The notes beneath the pieces were generated by a model. That model was not told the DNA's origin and ran no database searches. It saw only the letters and a program-made list of their open reading frames with translations. Both the position numbers and the translations under genes were made by a program. This document shows, one piece after another, positions 1-7,854 of a stretch of DNA of 64,000 nucleotides. The stretch is from an uncultured Clostridia bacterium (GTDB lineage: Bacteria; Bacillota; Clostridia; Oscillospirales; Acutalibacteraceae), in contig CANQVS010000001.1 in the NCBI GenBank assembly GCA_947627345.1, positions 102,719-166,718 on the forward strand. Direction: 5' to 3'. Each line of letters begins with the position of its first letter. Positions within the stretch are counted from its first letter, which is position 1.

Positions 1-584
1 TGATATTCGGTATGAACGCTATTTTGTCTGCGTATAAATCCGCCGTAACCGTACTCGGTATTTACTTTAAACTTCAAAGCTTTGTATTTATGCCTTGCTT
101 TGGACTTAACCAAGGTATTCTCCCCGTTATGGGTTTTAACTATGGGGCTAAGAATAAAAAAAGGCTTTATTCCGCTATGAAATGCGGTATATTAATAGCT
201 TTGGTAATTATGGCTATCGGAACAGCGCTATTTTTAACTATTCCCGATAAGCTGATTGCTCTGTTTAACGATAAAGAATATCTTATAGCGACAGGAGTTC
301 CCGCATTCAGAACAATCTGCCTTTGCTTTATGCCTGCCGCGGTCGGTATAATATTTATTTCTCTGTTTCAGGCAACGGGCAAGGGAATAAGAGCGCTTAT
401 AATTTCATTTACTCGTCAGCTTATATTTATATTGCCTGTAGCGTTTATACTTTCTCGTTTCTTTGAGTTAGATACCGTATGGCTGTCATTTCCGATTGCC
501 GAAATCAGCTCGTTAATTTTAGCTGTAATTCTCTTTCTTCAGCTTGCTAAGACTGATTTTAAAAAACTTGACAATAACGGTTAA
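1..584 (+). CDS. MATE family efflux transporter, C-terminal part (5' truncated by window)
   Basis: This is the C-terminal ~193 residues of a multidrug/Na+ antiporter-type membrane protein of the MATE family, which exports organic cations or drugs across the cytoplasmic membrane. The reading frame is open to the first base, so the gene begins upstream; family members are about 450 residues. Visible are the family-typical segment with NQGILPVMGFNYGA and at least four hydrophobic membrane helices, ending in a short charged tail. It is followed 41 bp later by a small membrane protein gene on the same strand. The substrate cannot be deduced. Family assignment is confident from the NQG..P..G.NYGA motif; individual function is inference. 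Confidence 0.85.
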   Translation, partial: IFGMNAILSAYKSAVTVLGIYFKLQSFVFMPCFGLNQGILPVMGFNYGAKNKKRLYSAMKCGILIALVIMAIGTALFLTIPDKLIALFNDKEYLIATGVPAFRTICLCFMPAAVGIIFISLFQATGKGIRALIISFTRQLIFILPVAFILSRFFELDTVWLSFPIAEISSLILAVILFLQLAKTDFKKLDNNG

Positions 585-625
585 ATAATTAAATCATCTC
601 GCATACAATTTGTTGAGGTGATATT

Positions 626-964
626 ATGGACAATCCCGAAACATTAATTTTCAAGGATGATTGGAAACCCGTTTATAATCCCGTACATTATGAAAAACCT
701 GTTTACGAGGAAGAAAACACGCCTAAAAAGACAGAAAAGAAAGAAAAGAAAAAATCGGAAAGCAAACCGCTTTTGATTATTATTCAGCTTATACTCTGTA
801 TAATCGCGCTTTTTTCTCTCTATCTTTTAAAAATATTCGGCGGAGATTTTTATGCTCAAATTTACAGTTGGTATGATAAAAATCTTAATAATGAAATTAT
901 AATGTCTGAAACTTTTGAGAATTTCAATATAGATAATCTTATAAATGCGGTTCAGAATAAATAA
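626..964 (+). CDS. small single-pass membrane protein of unknown function
   Basis: I do not recognise this 112-residue protein. It has a ~50-residue charged N-terminal region rich in Lys/Glu (KKTEKKEKKKSESK), one clear transmembrane helix (about residues 50-70) and a ~40-residue C-terminal tail. The start has a good ribosome binding site (GAGGTGAT, 7 nt upstream). Its end overlaps the start of the M50 protease gene by 20 bp, so the two are probably translationally coupled. In Bacillus, spoIVFA, a one-helix regulator, sits just before spoIVFB; the layout here is analogous, but I see no M23 domain or sequence similarity, so that link is only positional. Confidence 0.7.
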   Translation: MDNPETLIFKDDWKPVYNPVHYEKPVYEEENTPKKTEKKEKKKSESKPLLIIIQLILCIIALFSLYLLKIFGGDFYAQIYSWYDKNLNNEIIMSETFENFNIDNLINAVQNK

Positions 965-1532
965 TTTTTTATTAACTATTTCTTTTCCCGCGCTTGCTAT
1001 TGCCGCTTTTGTCGTTATAAACAGTAATTTTTCAAAATATTTTCTATGTTTTATTGCGATAATAATTCACGAAATCGGACATTTCTTTGTAATGAAACTT
1101 CTCGGCCTTGCTCCGAAAGGAATTGAAATAAAAGTGTTTAATATTAAAATTATTGAAAGTTCAAGATATAATACAAGCTTTTCTAAAGATATTGCCGTAA
1201 TTTTAGCAGGCCCTTTGCTAAATATAATATTTTATTTAATATTTATTAATATTTATGCTGAATTTGCATATATAAATTTATTCATCGGTCTTTTTAATTT
1301 GCTCCCCGCGACATCTTTAGACGGGGGACAGTTTATATATCTTATTTTACTTAATTTCTTTTCCTCGGAAAAATCGGCAAAAATAACGGATATTATAACA
1401 ATCATAACTTCATTACCGCTTTTTTTCTTTGGGATTTTAATTTTACTTAATTCTAAATATAATTTTTCAATGCTTTTTATAGGAATATATCTTGTCTTAA
1501 CTTTATTCATCAGAGAGGAGAAGTATCTCTGA
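945..1532 (+). CDS. M50 family membrane metalloprotease, SpoIVFB-like
   Basis: This is a 195-residue site-2-protease-type zinc metalloprotease, almost entirely hydrophobic with about five to six membrane helices. It carries the zinc-binding HEIGH motif (around residue 42) and the second family motif NLLPATSLDGGQ (around residues 117-128), whose Asp is the third zinc ligand. SpoIVFB cleaves pro-sigma-K in the forespore membrane; a sigK gene with a hydrophobic leader lies 27 kb away. The protein is shorter than Bacillus SpoIVFB (~288 aa) and ends right after the membrane core, so the C-terminal CBS domain is missing. There is no good ribosome binding site before the ATG, consistent with coupling to the preceding gene. 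Confidence 0.8.
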   Translation: MRFRINNFLLTISFPALAIAAFVVINSNFSKYFLCFIAIIIHEIGHFFVMKLLGLAPKGIEIKVFNIKIIESSRYNTSFSKDIAVILAGPLLNIIFYLIFINIYAEFAYINLFIGLFNLLPATSLDGGQFIYLILLNFFSSEKSAKITDIITIITSLPLFFFGILILLNSKYNFSMLFIGIYLVLTLFIREEKYL

Positions 1533-1542
1533 CGGAGGAATT

Positions 1543-3387
1543 ATGATTAATAAGGAAGTTGAAAAAATACTGCTTAAGGTTCAAAAACCCGGCCGTTATG
1601 TCGGAGGAGAGCTAAACTCAGTCATAAAAGATAAAAAGGACGTGGACGTAAGATTTGCATTCTGTTTTCCCGATACATACGAAATAGGAATGTCGCATCT
1701 CGGAATGAAAATTCTCTACAGTATTTTTAATAAAGTTCCCTATATCTGGTGCGAAAGAGTATTTGCTCCGTGGCTTGATATGGAAGAATTAATGATTAAA
1801 AAAAATATTCCCCTGTTTGCGCTTGAAAGCGGAGAAGCTATAACTGATTTTGATTTTATAGGATTTACTCTTCAATACGAGTTAAGCTTTACAAACGTTT
1901 TAAATATGTTAAAACTTGCAAATATTCCCGTTAAATCAAGGGACAGAAAAGAGCTGAAACAGGTTGTTGTGGCAGGAGGTCCCTGTACCTGCAATCCCGA
2001 GCCTTTAGCCGATTTTATTGATATTTTCTTTATCGGCGAGGGCGAGGAAGTTGACCTTGAGGTTATTGAGTTATACAGAAAATGTAAAAAAGAAAATAAA
2101 ACAAAAGCTGAATTTTTAAAGCTTGCGTCAAAGATTAAAGGCGTGTATGTTCCCGCGCTTTATGATGTTGAGTATAACGATGACGGAACAATAAAAAGCT
2201 TTACTCCTAAGGATAATGCCCCGAAAATTGTTGAAAAACGCATTATAACGGATATGGATAATAGCTATTATCCCGATAGTTTTGTAGTACCGAATATTGA
2301 AATTGTTCACGATAGAGCCGTTTCCGAAATATTCAGAGGTTGTATACGGGGCTGTCGTTTCTGCCAGGCAGGATTTTTATACAGACCTGTCCGTGAAAAA
2401 TCTATTGACGTTATAAATGAGCAATGTCACACCCTATGTAATAATACAGGCTATGACGAAGTTTCTTTATCGTCTTTGAGCTCTAGTGATTACACGCAGA
2501 TTACAGACTTGCTTGAAAAATTAAACGGCTGGGCAAAAGAAGAAAAGGTAAGCCTGTCTCTGCCGTCGCTTCGCGTCGACGGGTTTTCTGATGAAATTCT
2601 CGATAAAATAAAGACCGTAAGAAAAAGCGGTTTAACCTTTGCGCCCGAGGCTGGTACGCAGAGATTAAGAGATGTTATCAATAAAAATGTATTCGAGGAC
2701 GAGCTTATAAAAACCTGTTCAAAAGCCTTTAATGCAGGTTGGAATAAGGTTAAGCTTTATTTTATGATTGGACTACCGACAGAAACTTACGAGGATGTTG
2801 AGGGAATAGCAAATCTTGCTCAAAAGGTTGTTGATACTTATTATAGATGTGAAAACAGAGCGAAAGGCAAGGGCGTTACCGTTACAATCTCAACCGCCTC
2901 TTTTGTTCCAAAGCCTTTTACTCCCTTTCAATGGTACGCGCAAAATTCGGGCAAAACCCTTCAAGACAAGCAACAACATTTAAAGGAAACAATTTCTACA
3001 AAAAAGATTAATTATAATTATCACGACGCTGACACAAGCTATATTGAGGCTGTCTTTGCACGAGGCGACAGAAAGCTCTGCAAGGTTTTGGAAAAAGCGT
3101 ACGAAAAGGGTTTTCACTTTGACGGGTGGGGAGATTGTTTTTCGCTTGAAAATTGGCTTAATCTTTTTGATGAATGTGGAATCGACCCCGATTTTTACGC
3201 GTGCAGAGAAAGAGGTTTTGATGAAATTCTGCCGTGGGATTTTCTTGATTACGGCGTCAGTAAAAAATTTCTTATAAAAGAATGTGAAAAGGCGTATCAG
3301 AACACTACAACACCGCATTGCCGTTTAAAATGCAGTAATTGCGGAGCGGTAAAATATGGGGGAGGCGTGTGTTTTGAAAGACGTTAG
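1543..3387 (+). CDS. TIGR03960 family B12-binding/radical SAM protein
   Basis: This 614-residue protein combines an N-terminal cobalamin-binding-like region (about residues 30-190, with GMSHLGMKILY and GGPCTCNPEPLADFID) and a radical SAM core starting near residue 260. The [4Fe-4S]-binding motif is RGCIRGCRFCQ (CxxxCxxC). The family (TIGR03960) is common in Clostridia and almost always lies beside a TIGR03936 gene, as here: the next gene overlaps its end. The biochemical reaction is not established to my knowledge. The ribosome binding site GGAGG lies 6 nt before the ATG. The extreme C-terminus has extra Cys pairs (CRLKCSNCG), probably metal-binding. Confidence 0.9.
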   Translation: MINKEVEKILLKVQKPGRYVGGELNSVIKDKKDVDVRFAFCFPDTYEIGMSHLGMKILYSIFNKVPYIWCERVFAPWLDMEELMIKKNIPLFALESGEAITDFDFIGFTLQYELSFTNVLNMLKLANIPVKSRDRKELKQVVVAGGPCTCNPEPLADFIDIFFIGEGEEVDLEVIELYRKCKKENKTKAEFLKLASKIKGVYVPALYDVEYNDDGTIKSFTPKDNAPKIVEKRIITDMDNSYYPDSFVVPNIEIVHDRAVSEIFRGCIRGCRFCQAGFLYRPVREKSIDVINEQCHTLCNNTGYDEVSLSSLSSSDYTQITDLLEKLNGWAKEEKVSLSLPSLRVDGFSDEILDKIKTVRKSGLTFAPEAGTQRLRDVINKNVFEDELIKTCSKAFNAGWNKVKLYFMIGLPTETYEDVEGIANLAQKVVDTYYRCENRAKGKGVTVTISTASFVPKPFTPFQWYAQNSGKTLQDKQQHLKETISTKKINYNYHDADTSYIEAVFARGDRKLCKVLEKAYEKGFHFDGWGDCFSLENWLNLFDECGIDPDFYACRERGFDEILPWDFLDYGVSKKFLIKECEKAYQNTTTPHCRLKCSNCGAVKYGGGVCFERR

Positions 3388-4033
3388 AGTTTGGTTCACA
3401 AAGGACTTTGAATGTAAATATATTTCACACTTAGATTTAAACCGTTGTATGCTGAGAGCCTTGCATAAAAGTAAAATTCCTATCTGGCATACAGAGGGGT
3501 TTAACGTTCACCCGTACGCAACGTTTCCGCTACCGCTTTCCTTAGGTTTTAAGGGCGAAAGAGAATGTATGGATATACGTCTTGTTGAAGATTACAGCTA
3601 CGATTTAATCAAAGACAAGCTTAACGAGAGCCTGCCGAGAGGAATAAAAATTTTTGATGTAACCGAGCCGAAAATGAAGGCGAAAGAGATTGCGTACGCT
3701 GTTTTTAAAATAAGAATATCATCTGATAAAATTACGGCGGACAAGCTTTATAAAACTGTTTATGAACTTTTTAACAAAGAAGAAATTTCAGTTGAGAAGA
3801 AAACTAAAAAAAAGGGCGTTAAAGAAATTAATATAAAACCTTATCTCGATAATTATAAGCTTGAGAAAAATATAGAAGACGTAATTTTATACATTACACT
3901 TCCTGCAGGAAGCGTTACAAATATTAATCCGCTCCTTATACAAAAGACGATTGAAAAGTATTATATTATTGATGCGTATTTTGATGTCACTAAAACGGAC
4001 ACGCTTGATAAAAATTTAAAAAGTTTTAAATAA
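3374..4033 (+). CDS. TIGR03936 family radical SAM-associated protein (DUF2344)
   Basis: This ~219-residue protein is the usual partner of TIGR03960 proteins and begins with the family-typical RVWFTKDFECKYISHLDL. I place the start at the TTG at 3374, because a strong Shine-Dalgarno (GGGGGAGG, 3358-3365) lies 8 nt upstream; an in-frame ATG at 3356 would lie before that site and add only six residues. The gene overlaps the end of the radical SAM gene by 14 bp. Some larger proteins carry this domain fused to the C-terminus of the radical SAM protein, so the two products probably act together. Function is unknown. Confidence 0.85.
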   Translation: MKDVRVWFTKDFECKYISHLDLNRCMLRALHKSKIPIWHTEGFNVHPYATFPLPLSLGFKGERECMDIRLVEDYSYDLIKDKLNESLPRGIKIFDVTEPKMKAKEIAYAVFKIRISSDKITADKLYKTVYELFNKEEISVEKKTKKKGVKEINIKPYLDNYKLEKNIEDVILYITLPAGSVTNINPLLIQKTIEKYYIIDAYFDVTKTDTLDKNLKSFK

Positions 4034-4036
4034 AAC

Positions 4037-4065
4037 TTGATTTTTTACGTCTCTTGCTATATAAT
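4037..4065 (+). promoter_or_regulatory. sigma-A-type promoter of tRNA-Ser(GGA)
   Basis: TTGATT (4037-4042), a 17-nt spacer and a perfect TATAAT (4060-4065) lie 15 bp before the tRNA 5' end at 4081. The spacing and position suit a tRNA promoter. Confidence 0.7.
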
Positions 4066-4080
4066 ATTCAAGGTCGTTAT

Positions 4081-4173
4081 GCAGAGATGTCCGAGCTGGC
4101 CGAAGGAGCATGATTGGAAATCATGTATACGGTGAACGCCGTATCTGGGGTTCGAATCCCCATCTCTGCGCCA
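4081..4173 (+). tRNA. tRNA-Ser (anticodon GGA), CCA encoded
   Basis: The acceptor stem GCAGAGA (4081-4087) pairs with TCTCTGC (4163-4169), followed by discriminator G and an encoded CCA (4171-4173). The anticodon arm is CATGA-TTGGAAA-TCATG, giving anticodon GGA, which reads UCC/UCU serine codons. The long variable arm (ACGGTGAACGCCGT) is typical of class II tRNA-Ser, and the T-loop is TTCGAAT. It is followed directly by a terminator and by a repeat element that carries a second copy of the tRNA 3' end. Confidence 0.97.
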
Positions 4174-4178
4174 AAAAA

Positions 4179-4207
4179 AGACACCGAAAGGTGTCTTTAT
4201 ATTTTTG
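4179..4207 (+). terminator. intrinsic terminator of tRNA-Ser(GGA), first copy
   Basis: The stem AGACACC/GGTGTCT (4179-4185, 4190-4196) closes a GAAA loop and is followed by TTATATTTTT. An almost identical second copy is at 4357-4384. Confidence 0.85.
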
Positions 4208-4356
4208 GAGATGGGGATTCGAAACCGAGGGTTAAGAAAATGTCCCTGCGGGACATTTTTACCGAGGAGCGTTGATGAAACATTTCCCCAAAACGTGAAC
4301 ACAAGGTGCGAGATGAAGTTTTCTTTAAAAACAAGGTACCCTCTCTGCGCCAAAAA

Positions 4357-4384
4357 AGACACCGAAAGGTGTCTTTTTATTTTT
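4357..4384 (+). terminator. second copy of the tRNA-Ser(GGA) terminator
   Basis: Stem AGACACC/GGTGTCT (4357-4363, 4368-4374) with a GAAA loop, followed by TTTTATTTTT. It duplicates the hairpin at 4179-4196 and would terminate transcripts that read through the element. Confidence 0.8.
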
Positions 4385-4515
4385 AGATTCGAGTAAATTT
4401 AATATTTCCTTATTAATTATGCTTGCATTATACAACGTTATTGTCTATATGCTCCATATACGGATTGCCATTATAAATGCTGTAAAGATTATTTTTGTAC
4501 CACTCAAAATCTTCT

Positions 4516-5093
4516 TTAAAACACATTAGTTTCTTTGTTGCTGTTCCAAATATATTCTATATCATTTGCAATTTGATTAGCTTTATCTTTTCCAAATAAG
4601 TCGCTGATAAATCCAAGGGCCATATCCATTCCTGCCGATACTCCCGAAGAAGTATAATATTTTCCGTCAGCTACCCAACGAGCGTTCCTAATCCATTTTA
4701 CATCATTAGAGATGGATCTAACCCATTCAAAAGCTTTTTTATTAGATGTAGCGTTATGGTTATCAAGCAACCCCGTTTTTGCTAATAAGCTGATCCTGTA
4801 CAGATAGATAGTACAAATTCCGCATCTTGACAAAGTGTTTTTATCACAGAAATAAATCTGTCATTATTGATTAAAGAACGTGTTCCTAAACCACCGGGTA
4901 TTACTAAAACACATTTTCTATTAATGGTCGAGATAGAGGTTGTCTGTACTTCATAGCCTTGAACGCTTTTAATAAATCCGCCTTGTAATGAGATAAAATT
5001 AAGTTGAGCGTTATCAATTTTTGACAGAATTTCAATCGGTCCGAAAATATCAAGTGTTTCAAAATCCTCAAAGAAAAGAAAATTAATATACAT
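4516..5093 (-). pseudogene. DJ-1/PfpI family protein, frameshifted
   Basis: Two overlapping frames together give one ~192-residue glutamine-amidotransferase-fold protein of the DJ-1/PfpI family. The N-terminal half (MYINFLFFEDFETLDIFGP) runs to the nucleophile-elbow motif CTGS, then hits a stop; the other frame continues with LLAKTGLLDNHNATSNKKAF through YYTSSGVSAGMDMALG to the end. Adding one base in the GCTTATTAG stretch near 4785-4795 restores GSALLAKTGLL, so a single-base deletion (real or a sequencing error) explains the break. The start at 5093 has AGGTGA 7 nt upstream. It lies in a short accessory stretch next to another broken gene. Confidence 0.8.
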
Positions 5094-5369
5094 ATAAAAA
5101 TCACCTATAAATTGACATCTAAATTGTATCATAAAACCGTCATTATGGCAACTATTTTGTAGGTTCTATGGAGTTTCTAATAATCTTGTTTTTGCTCGGA
5201 AAAAGTAAAAACAGACGTTATATCTAAAGTAATATCATATAAGGAGTTTTTTATTTTAGAGACTGAAATTTCAAAAAGTTTAAAATAAATAATTGGAATA
5301 CCTTGAAACTTTTTTCTGATTTTTTTACACTATAATAATAGATATATCAATAGATAGGAGATTATTGCG

Positions 5370-5878
5370 ATGAAAAAAATAATAAATATTTTATCTATTT
5401 TAATGTTATCCATATTTATTTTAATAGTTCTTTTCGGATGCAATAATTATAATAAACCACAACAAACAGATAATTTGTAAATAAAATCTACACCTTTTTA
5501 TTCCAATGGAGAGGAAAGCGTTTTTAATACATTCAGTAGTTATAAATTAAAAAAATTGGAGGTTTATAAAAATAATAAAAAATAAAGTTCAAAAGACGGT
5601 GTTTTATACAATAGCAAAAAAACACAACTTATTATATATCCTTGTAGGAAGAAAACAAAGGTTTTTATTGTTCCCAATAGTGTGAAAATTGTAGATTATT
5701 TTAATGGAAATAATATAAAATTTCTCAAAAAAATGATATTTGGGAAAATATCAAAGAAATAAATATGTATGGCGATAAATACAATGCAATAAGTTTGAAT
5801 ACAATTGAGGGTTATAAAGGAACTGTTGCCGAAAAGTATGCTAAAAAGAATGCATTTAAATTCATAGCAAAGGAATGA
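5370..5878 (+). pseudogene. BspA-like leucine-rich-repeat (LRR_5) surface lipoprotein, degraded
   Basis: An intact start encodes a lipoprotein signal peptide (MKKIINILSILMLSIF..., lipobox LFGC) after a GGAG ribosome binding site, but the frame stops at 5478-5480 after 36 residues. Downstream, pieces in other frames match the C-terminal end of BspA-type LRR_5 proteins: KDGVLYNSKKTQLIIYP with IVPNSVKIVD (about 5588-5760), then NTIEGYKGTVAEKYAKKNAF (about 5800-5878). At least two frame disruptions and in-frame stops are needed to join them, and the length (~170 codons) is far below normal family size. This is a decayed cell-surface protein gene. Confidence 0.75.
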
Positions 5879-5890
5879 ATCTTTAAAGCT

Positions 5891-5918
5891 AAAAAACCTC
5901 CGACAAAGATGTCGGAGG
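5891..5918 (-). terminator. terminator of the rubrerythrin transcript
   Basis: On the minus strand the stem CCTCCGACA/TGTCGGAGG (5897-5918) is followed by a run of six T. It lies 15 bp after the rubrerythrin stop codon and may also stop transcription from the left. Confidence 0.85.
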
Positions 5919-5932
5919 CTAATGATTTTTTA

Positions 5933-6484
5933 TTAATAATTTTCTTCGTGAATTTCAAAGAAACTCTGCGGATGAGCGCATACGGGGCATACTTCGGGAG
6001 CCTTTGTTCCTACAACAATATGTCCGCAGTTACGGCATTCCCAGACCTTAACTTCGCTCTTTTCAAATACCTGAGCGGTTTCTACATTCTTTAACAGCGC
6101 TCTGTAACGCTCCTCGTGTTGTTTTTCAATTTCCGCAACGGCTCTGAACTTGAACGCAAGCTCGGGAAAACCTTCTTCCTCGGCGGTTTTGGCAAATTCG
6201 GCATACATATCTGTCCATTCGTAGTTTTCACCGTCTGCCGCTGATGAAAGGTTTTCGGTAGTTGTTCCGATACCCTGAAGCTCCTTAAACCATATTTTAG
6301 CGTGCTCTTTTTCATTATTGGCTGTTTTCAGAAAGAGAGCGGAAATTTGCTCATAGCCCTCTTTTTTAGCGACAGAGGCAAAATATGTGTATTTGTTTCT
6401 CGCCTCTGATTCACCTGAAAAAGCGGCCATAAGGTTTCTTTCTGTCTTTGTACCTGAGTACTTATTTTTCTTTACATCCGGCAT
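5933..6484 (-). CDS. rbr: rubrerythrin
   Basis: This 183-residue non-heme iron protein reduces hydrogen peroxide in the cytoplasm of anaerobes. The N-terminal four-helix diiron domain shows the ligand motifs [19 protein letters not shown] and [10 protein letters not shown]. The C-terminal ~40 residues form a rubredoxin-like domain with two Cys pairs (CRNCG and CPVCAH) binding one Fe. The start has AAGGAGG 8 nt upstream. The gene follows the TIGR01212 radical SAM gene by 24 bp on the same strand, so they may be co-transcribed, and a strong terminator follows. Confidence 0.95.
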   Translation of the reverse strand: MPDVKKNKYSGTKTERNLMAAFSGESEARNKYTYFASVAKKEGYEQISALFLKTANNEKEHAKIWFKELQGIGTTTENLSSAADGENYEWTDMYAEFAKTAEEEGFPELAFKFRAVAEIEKQHEERYRALLKNVETAQVFEKSEVKVWECRNCGHIVVGTKAPEVCPVCAHPQSFFEIHEENY

Positions 6485-6508
6485 TTTAAAAATCCTCCTT
6501 AAATTTAT

Positions 6509-7423
6509 TTATTGACTATTGTCAAAATTTATTCCTTGAATTATACATCTCTTGTCAAGCTCTTTGTTAATGAAGTTCAGCACGCGTTTTTTGTCCGCGC
6601 TCCACATAGGAGCTATAAGTGCGCGTTTATCTCCGTCGCCCGTAATGCGATGTATTACAACATTTTCAGGCAAAAGTTCAATAGCCCTGCAAATGATGTC
6701 CGTATATTTTTCAAGCGTTAAAACATCAAATTTTTTGTTTATAAATTCAGTTTCCAAATCTGTATCTTTTATGATATGCAAAAGCTGTAATTTTATTCCA
6801 TCTGTACGTTTTCCAACATATTTAACTGTATCAAGAATCATTTCTTCGCTTTCAAACGGAAGTCCGATTATAACGTGGGTAACGACATCAATATTCTCTT
6901 TATGTAAGTTTTCAACGGCTTTATCATATATATCCAAGCTATAGCCCCTGCGGATATATTCTGCCGATTTATTGTGGATTGTCTGAAGTCCGAGTTCAAC
7001 ACTAACGGGTTTTATTTTATTTATTTCGGAAAGAAGTTTTAAAATCTTTTTATCTAAGCAGTCGGGCCTTGTAGCAATGGACAGACCGACAATATAATCA
7101 GGCTTAATCGCTTTATAATAAATATCGCGTAGATATTCACATTCTTCGTAAGTATTTGAATACGGCTGGAAATAGGCGATATATAAATTGTCATTAGTTT
7201 TTTTCTCTACACGTTTCTTTGCGTTTTCAAGCTGTTTTTCTATATCAAAGCTAAATTCTGTTGAGAATTCACCCGAACCGCCTTTACTGCAAAATATACA
7301 GCCTCTTGTATCAATTTTGCCGTCACGGTTCGGACAAGTCATTCCGCCGTTTATTGAAAGTTTATAAATTTTTTTGCCGTATTTATTAACATAATATTCG
7401 TTTAATGAATTATAATGCTTCAT
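6509..7423 (-). CDS. TIGR01212 family radical SAM protein (YhcC-like)
   Basis: This is a 304-residue radical SAM enzyme of the TIGR01212/YhcC group. The iron-sulfur cluster region near residues 29-46 reads CPNRDGKIDTRGCIFC, with three well-separated Cys as in this family. The glycine-rich and hydrophobic strands of the TIM barrel follow (VELGLQT, HVIIGLPFE). The substrate is not known to me. The next gene on the same strand is rubrerythrin, 24 bp downstream; the DUF3783 gene upstream diverges from it. Confidence 0.9.
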   Translation of the reverse strand: MKHYNSLNEYYVNKYGKKIYKLSINGGMTCPNRDGKIDTRGCIFCSKGGSGEFSTEFSFDIEKQLENAKKRVEKKTNDNLYIAYFQPYSNTYEECEYLRDIYYKAIKPDYIVGLSIATRPDCLDKKILKLLSEINKIKPVSVELGLQTIHNKSAEYIRRGYSLDIYDKAVENLHKENIDVVTHVIIGLPFESEEMILDTVKYVGKRTDGIKLQLLHIIKDTDLETEFINKKFDVLTLEKYTDIICRAIELLPENVVIHRITGDGDKRALIAPMWSADKKRVLNFINKELDKRCIIQGINFDNSQ

Positions 7424-7476
7424 AGCTTATTTGACATTAATAGTTATTTTTTTTATAATAAAATTGGTGATTATAT

Positions 7477-7854
7477 ATGCAGGAATTACTGCTCTATAAC
7501 ATTGAAATTAAAAAATCAATTAAAATTAAAAACATCTGTCGCTCGCTGAATATAAGCTATAATGACGTAAAAAAAGAGAATTACGGATATAAGCTTGAAT
7601 ATCTTTTAAATTTAAGCAAAGACGAAACGAAGAGTGAGGGAGAGGATTTTAACAGCGAAATGCTGTTTATAGCAGGTTTAAATGAAAATACGCTCGAACG
7701 TTTTCTATCAATGCTTAATAAAAAGAAATGCAAGGTTGAGCTTAAAGCTGTTTTAACAGATACAAACCGTTTTTATAATTCCTATGAACTTTATAAAGAA
7801 ATATCAGCCGAGCATACCGCTATGAAAAAAGGTGAAAAACTGCATCAAGCGTAA
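7477..7854 (+). CDS. DUF3783 domain-containing protein
   Basis: This 125-residue soluble protein has the pattern of DUF3783: a central FIAGLNENTLERFLSML segment, a KVELKAVLTDTNRFYNSYELY strand-helix and a terminal EISAEH motif. Function is unknown. It diverges from the TIGR01212 gene (53-bp gap) and its last 10 bp overlap the end of the convergent gene at 7845-8525. Confidence 0.75.
   Translation: MQELLLYNIEIKKSIKIKNICRSLNISYNDVKKENYGYKLEYLLNLSKDETKSEGEDFNSEMLFIAGLNENTLERFLSMLNKKKCKVELKAVLTDTNRFYNSYELYKEISAEHTAMKKGEKLHQA

Larger units (their letters stand above)
4174..4392 (+). repeat. tRNA-Ser-associated small element, copy A (duplicated tRNA 3' end + terminator around a conserved core)
   Basis: In order the stretch holds: terminator 1 (4179-4207); a 16-nt segment at 4208-4223 that is the exact reverse complement of the tRNA T-arm/acceptor region 4151-4166; a conserved core (about 4231-4313) with a hairpin at 4240-4256; a variable AT-rich stretch; a direct copy of the tRNA 3' end (TCTCTGCGCCA, 4342-4352 versus 4163-4173, offset 179); and terminator 2 with the same stem as terminator 1. 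A nearly identical core lies in the same arrangement downstream of the other tRNA-Ser gene (20833-21061, minus strand). No protein is plausibly encoded. Confidence 0.85.

Noticed and set aside
4057..4396. Two open frames (63 and 101 codons) spanning the tRNA-Ser and the repeat element
   Set aside because: They cross a tRNA gene and terminators, and have no ribosome binding site; translations of tRNA-derived repeats are common false genes.
5303..5336. TTGAAA ... TATAAT promoter for the lipoprotein remnant
   Set aside because: The spacer is 22 nt, too long for a standard sigma-A promoter.
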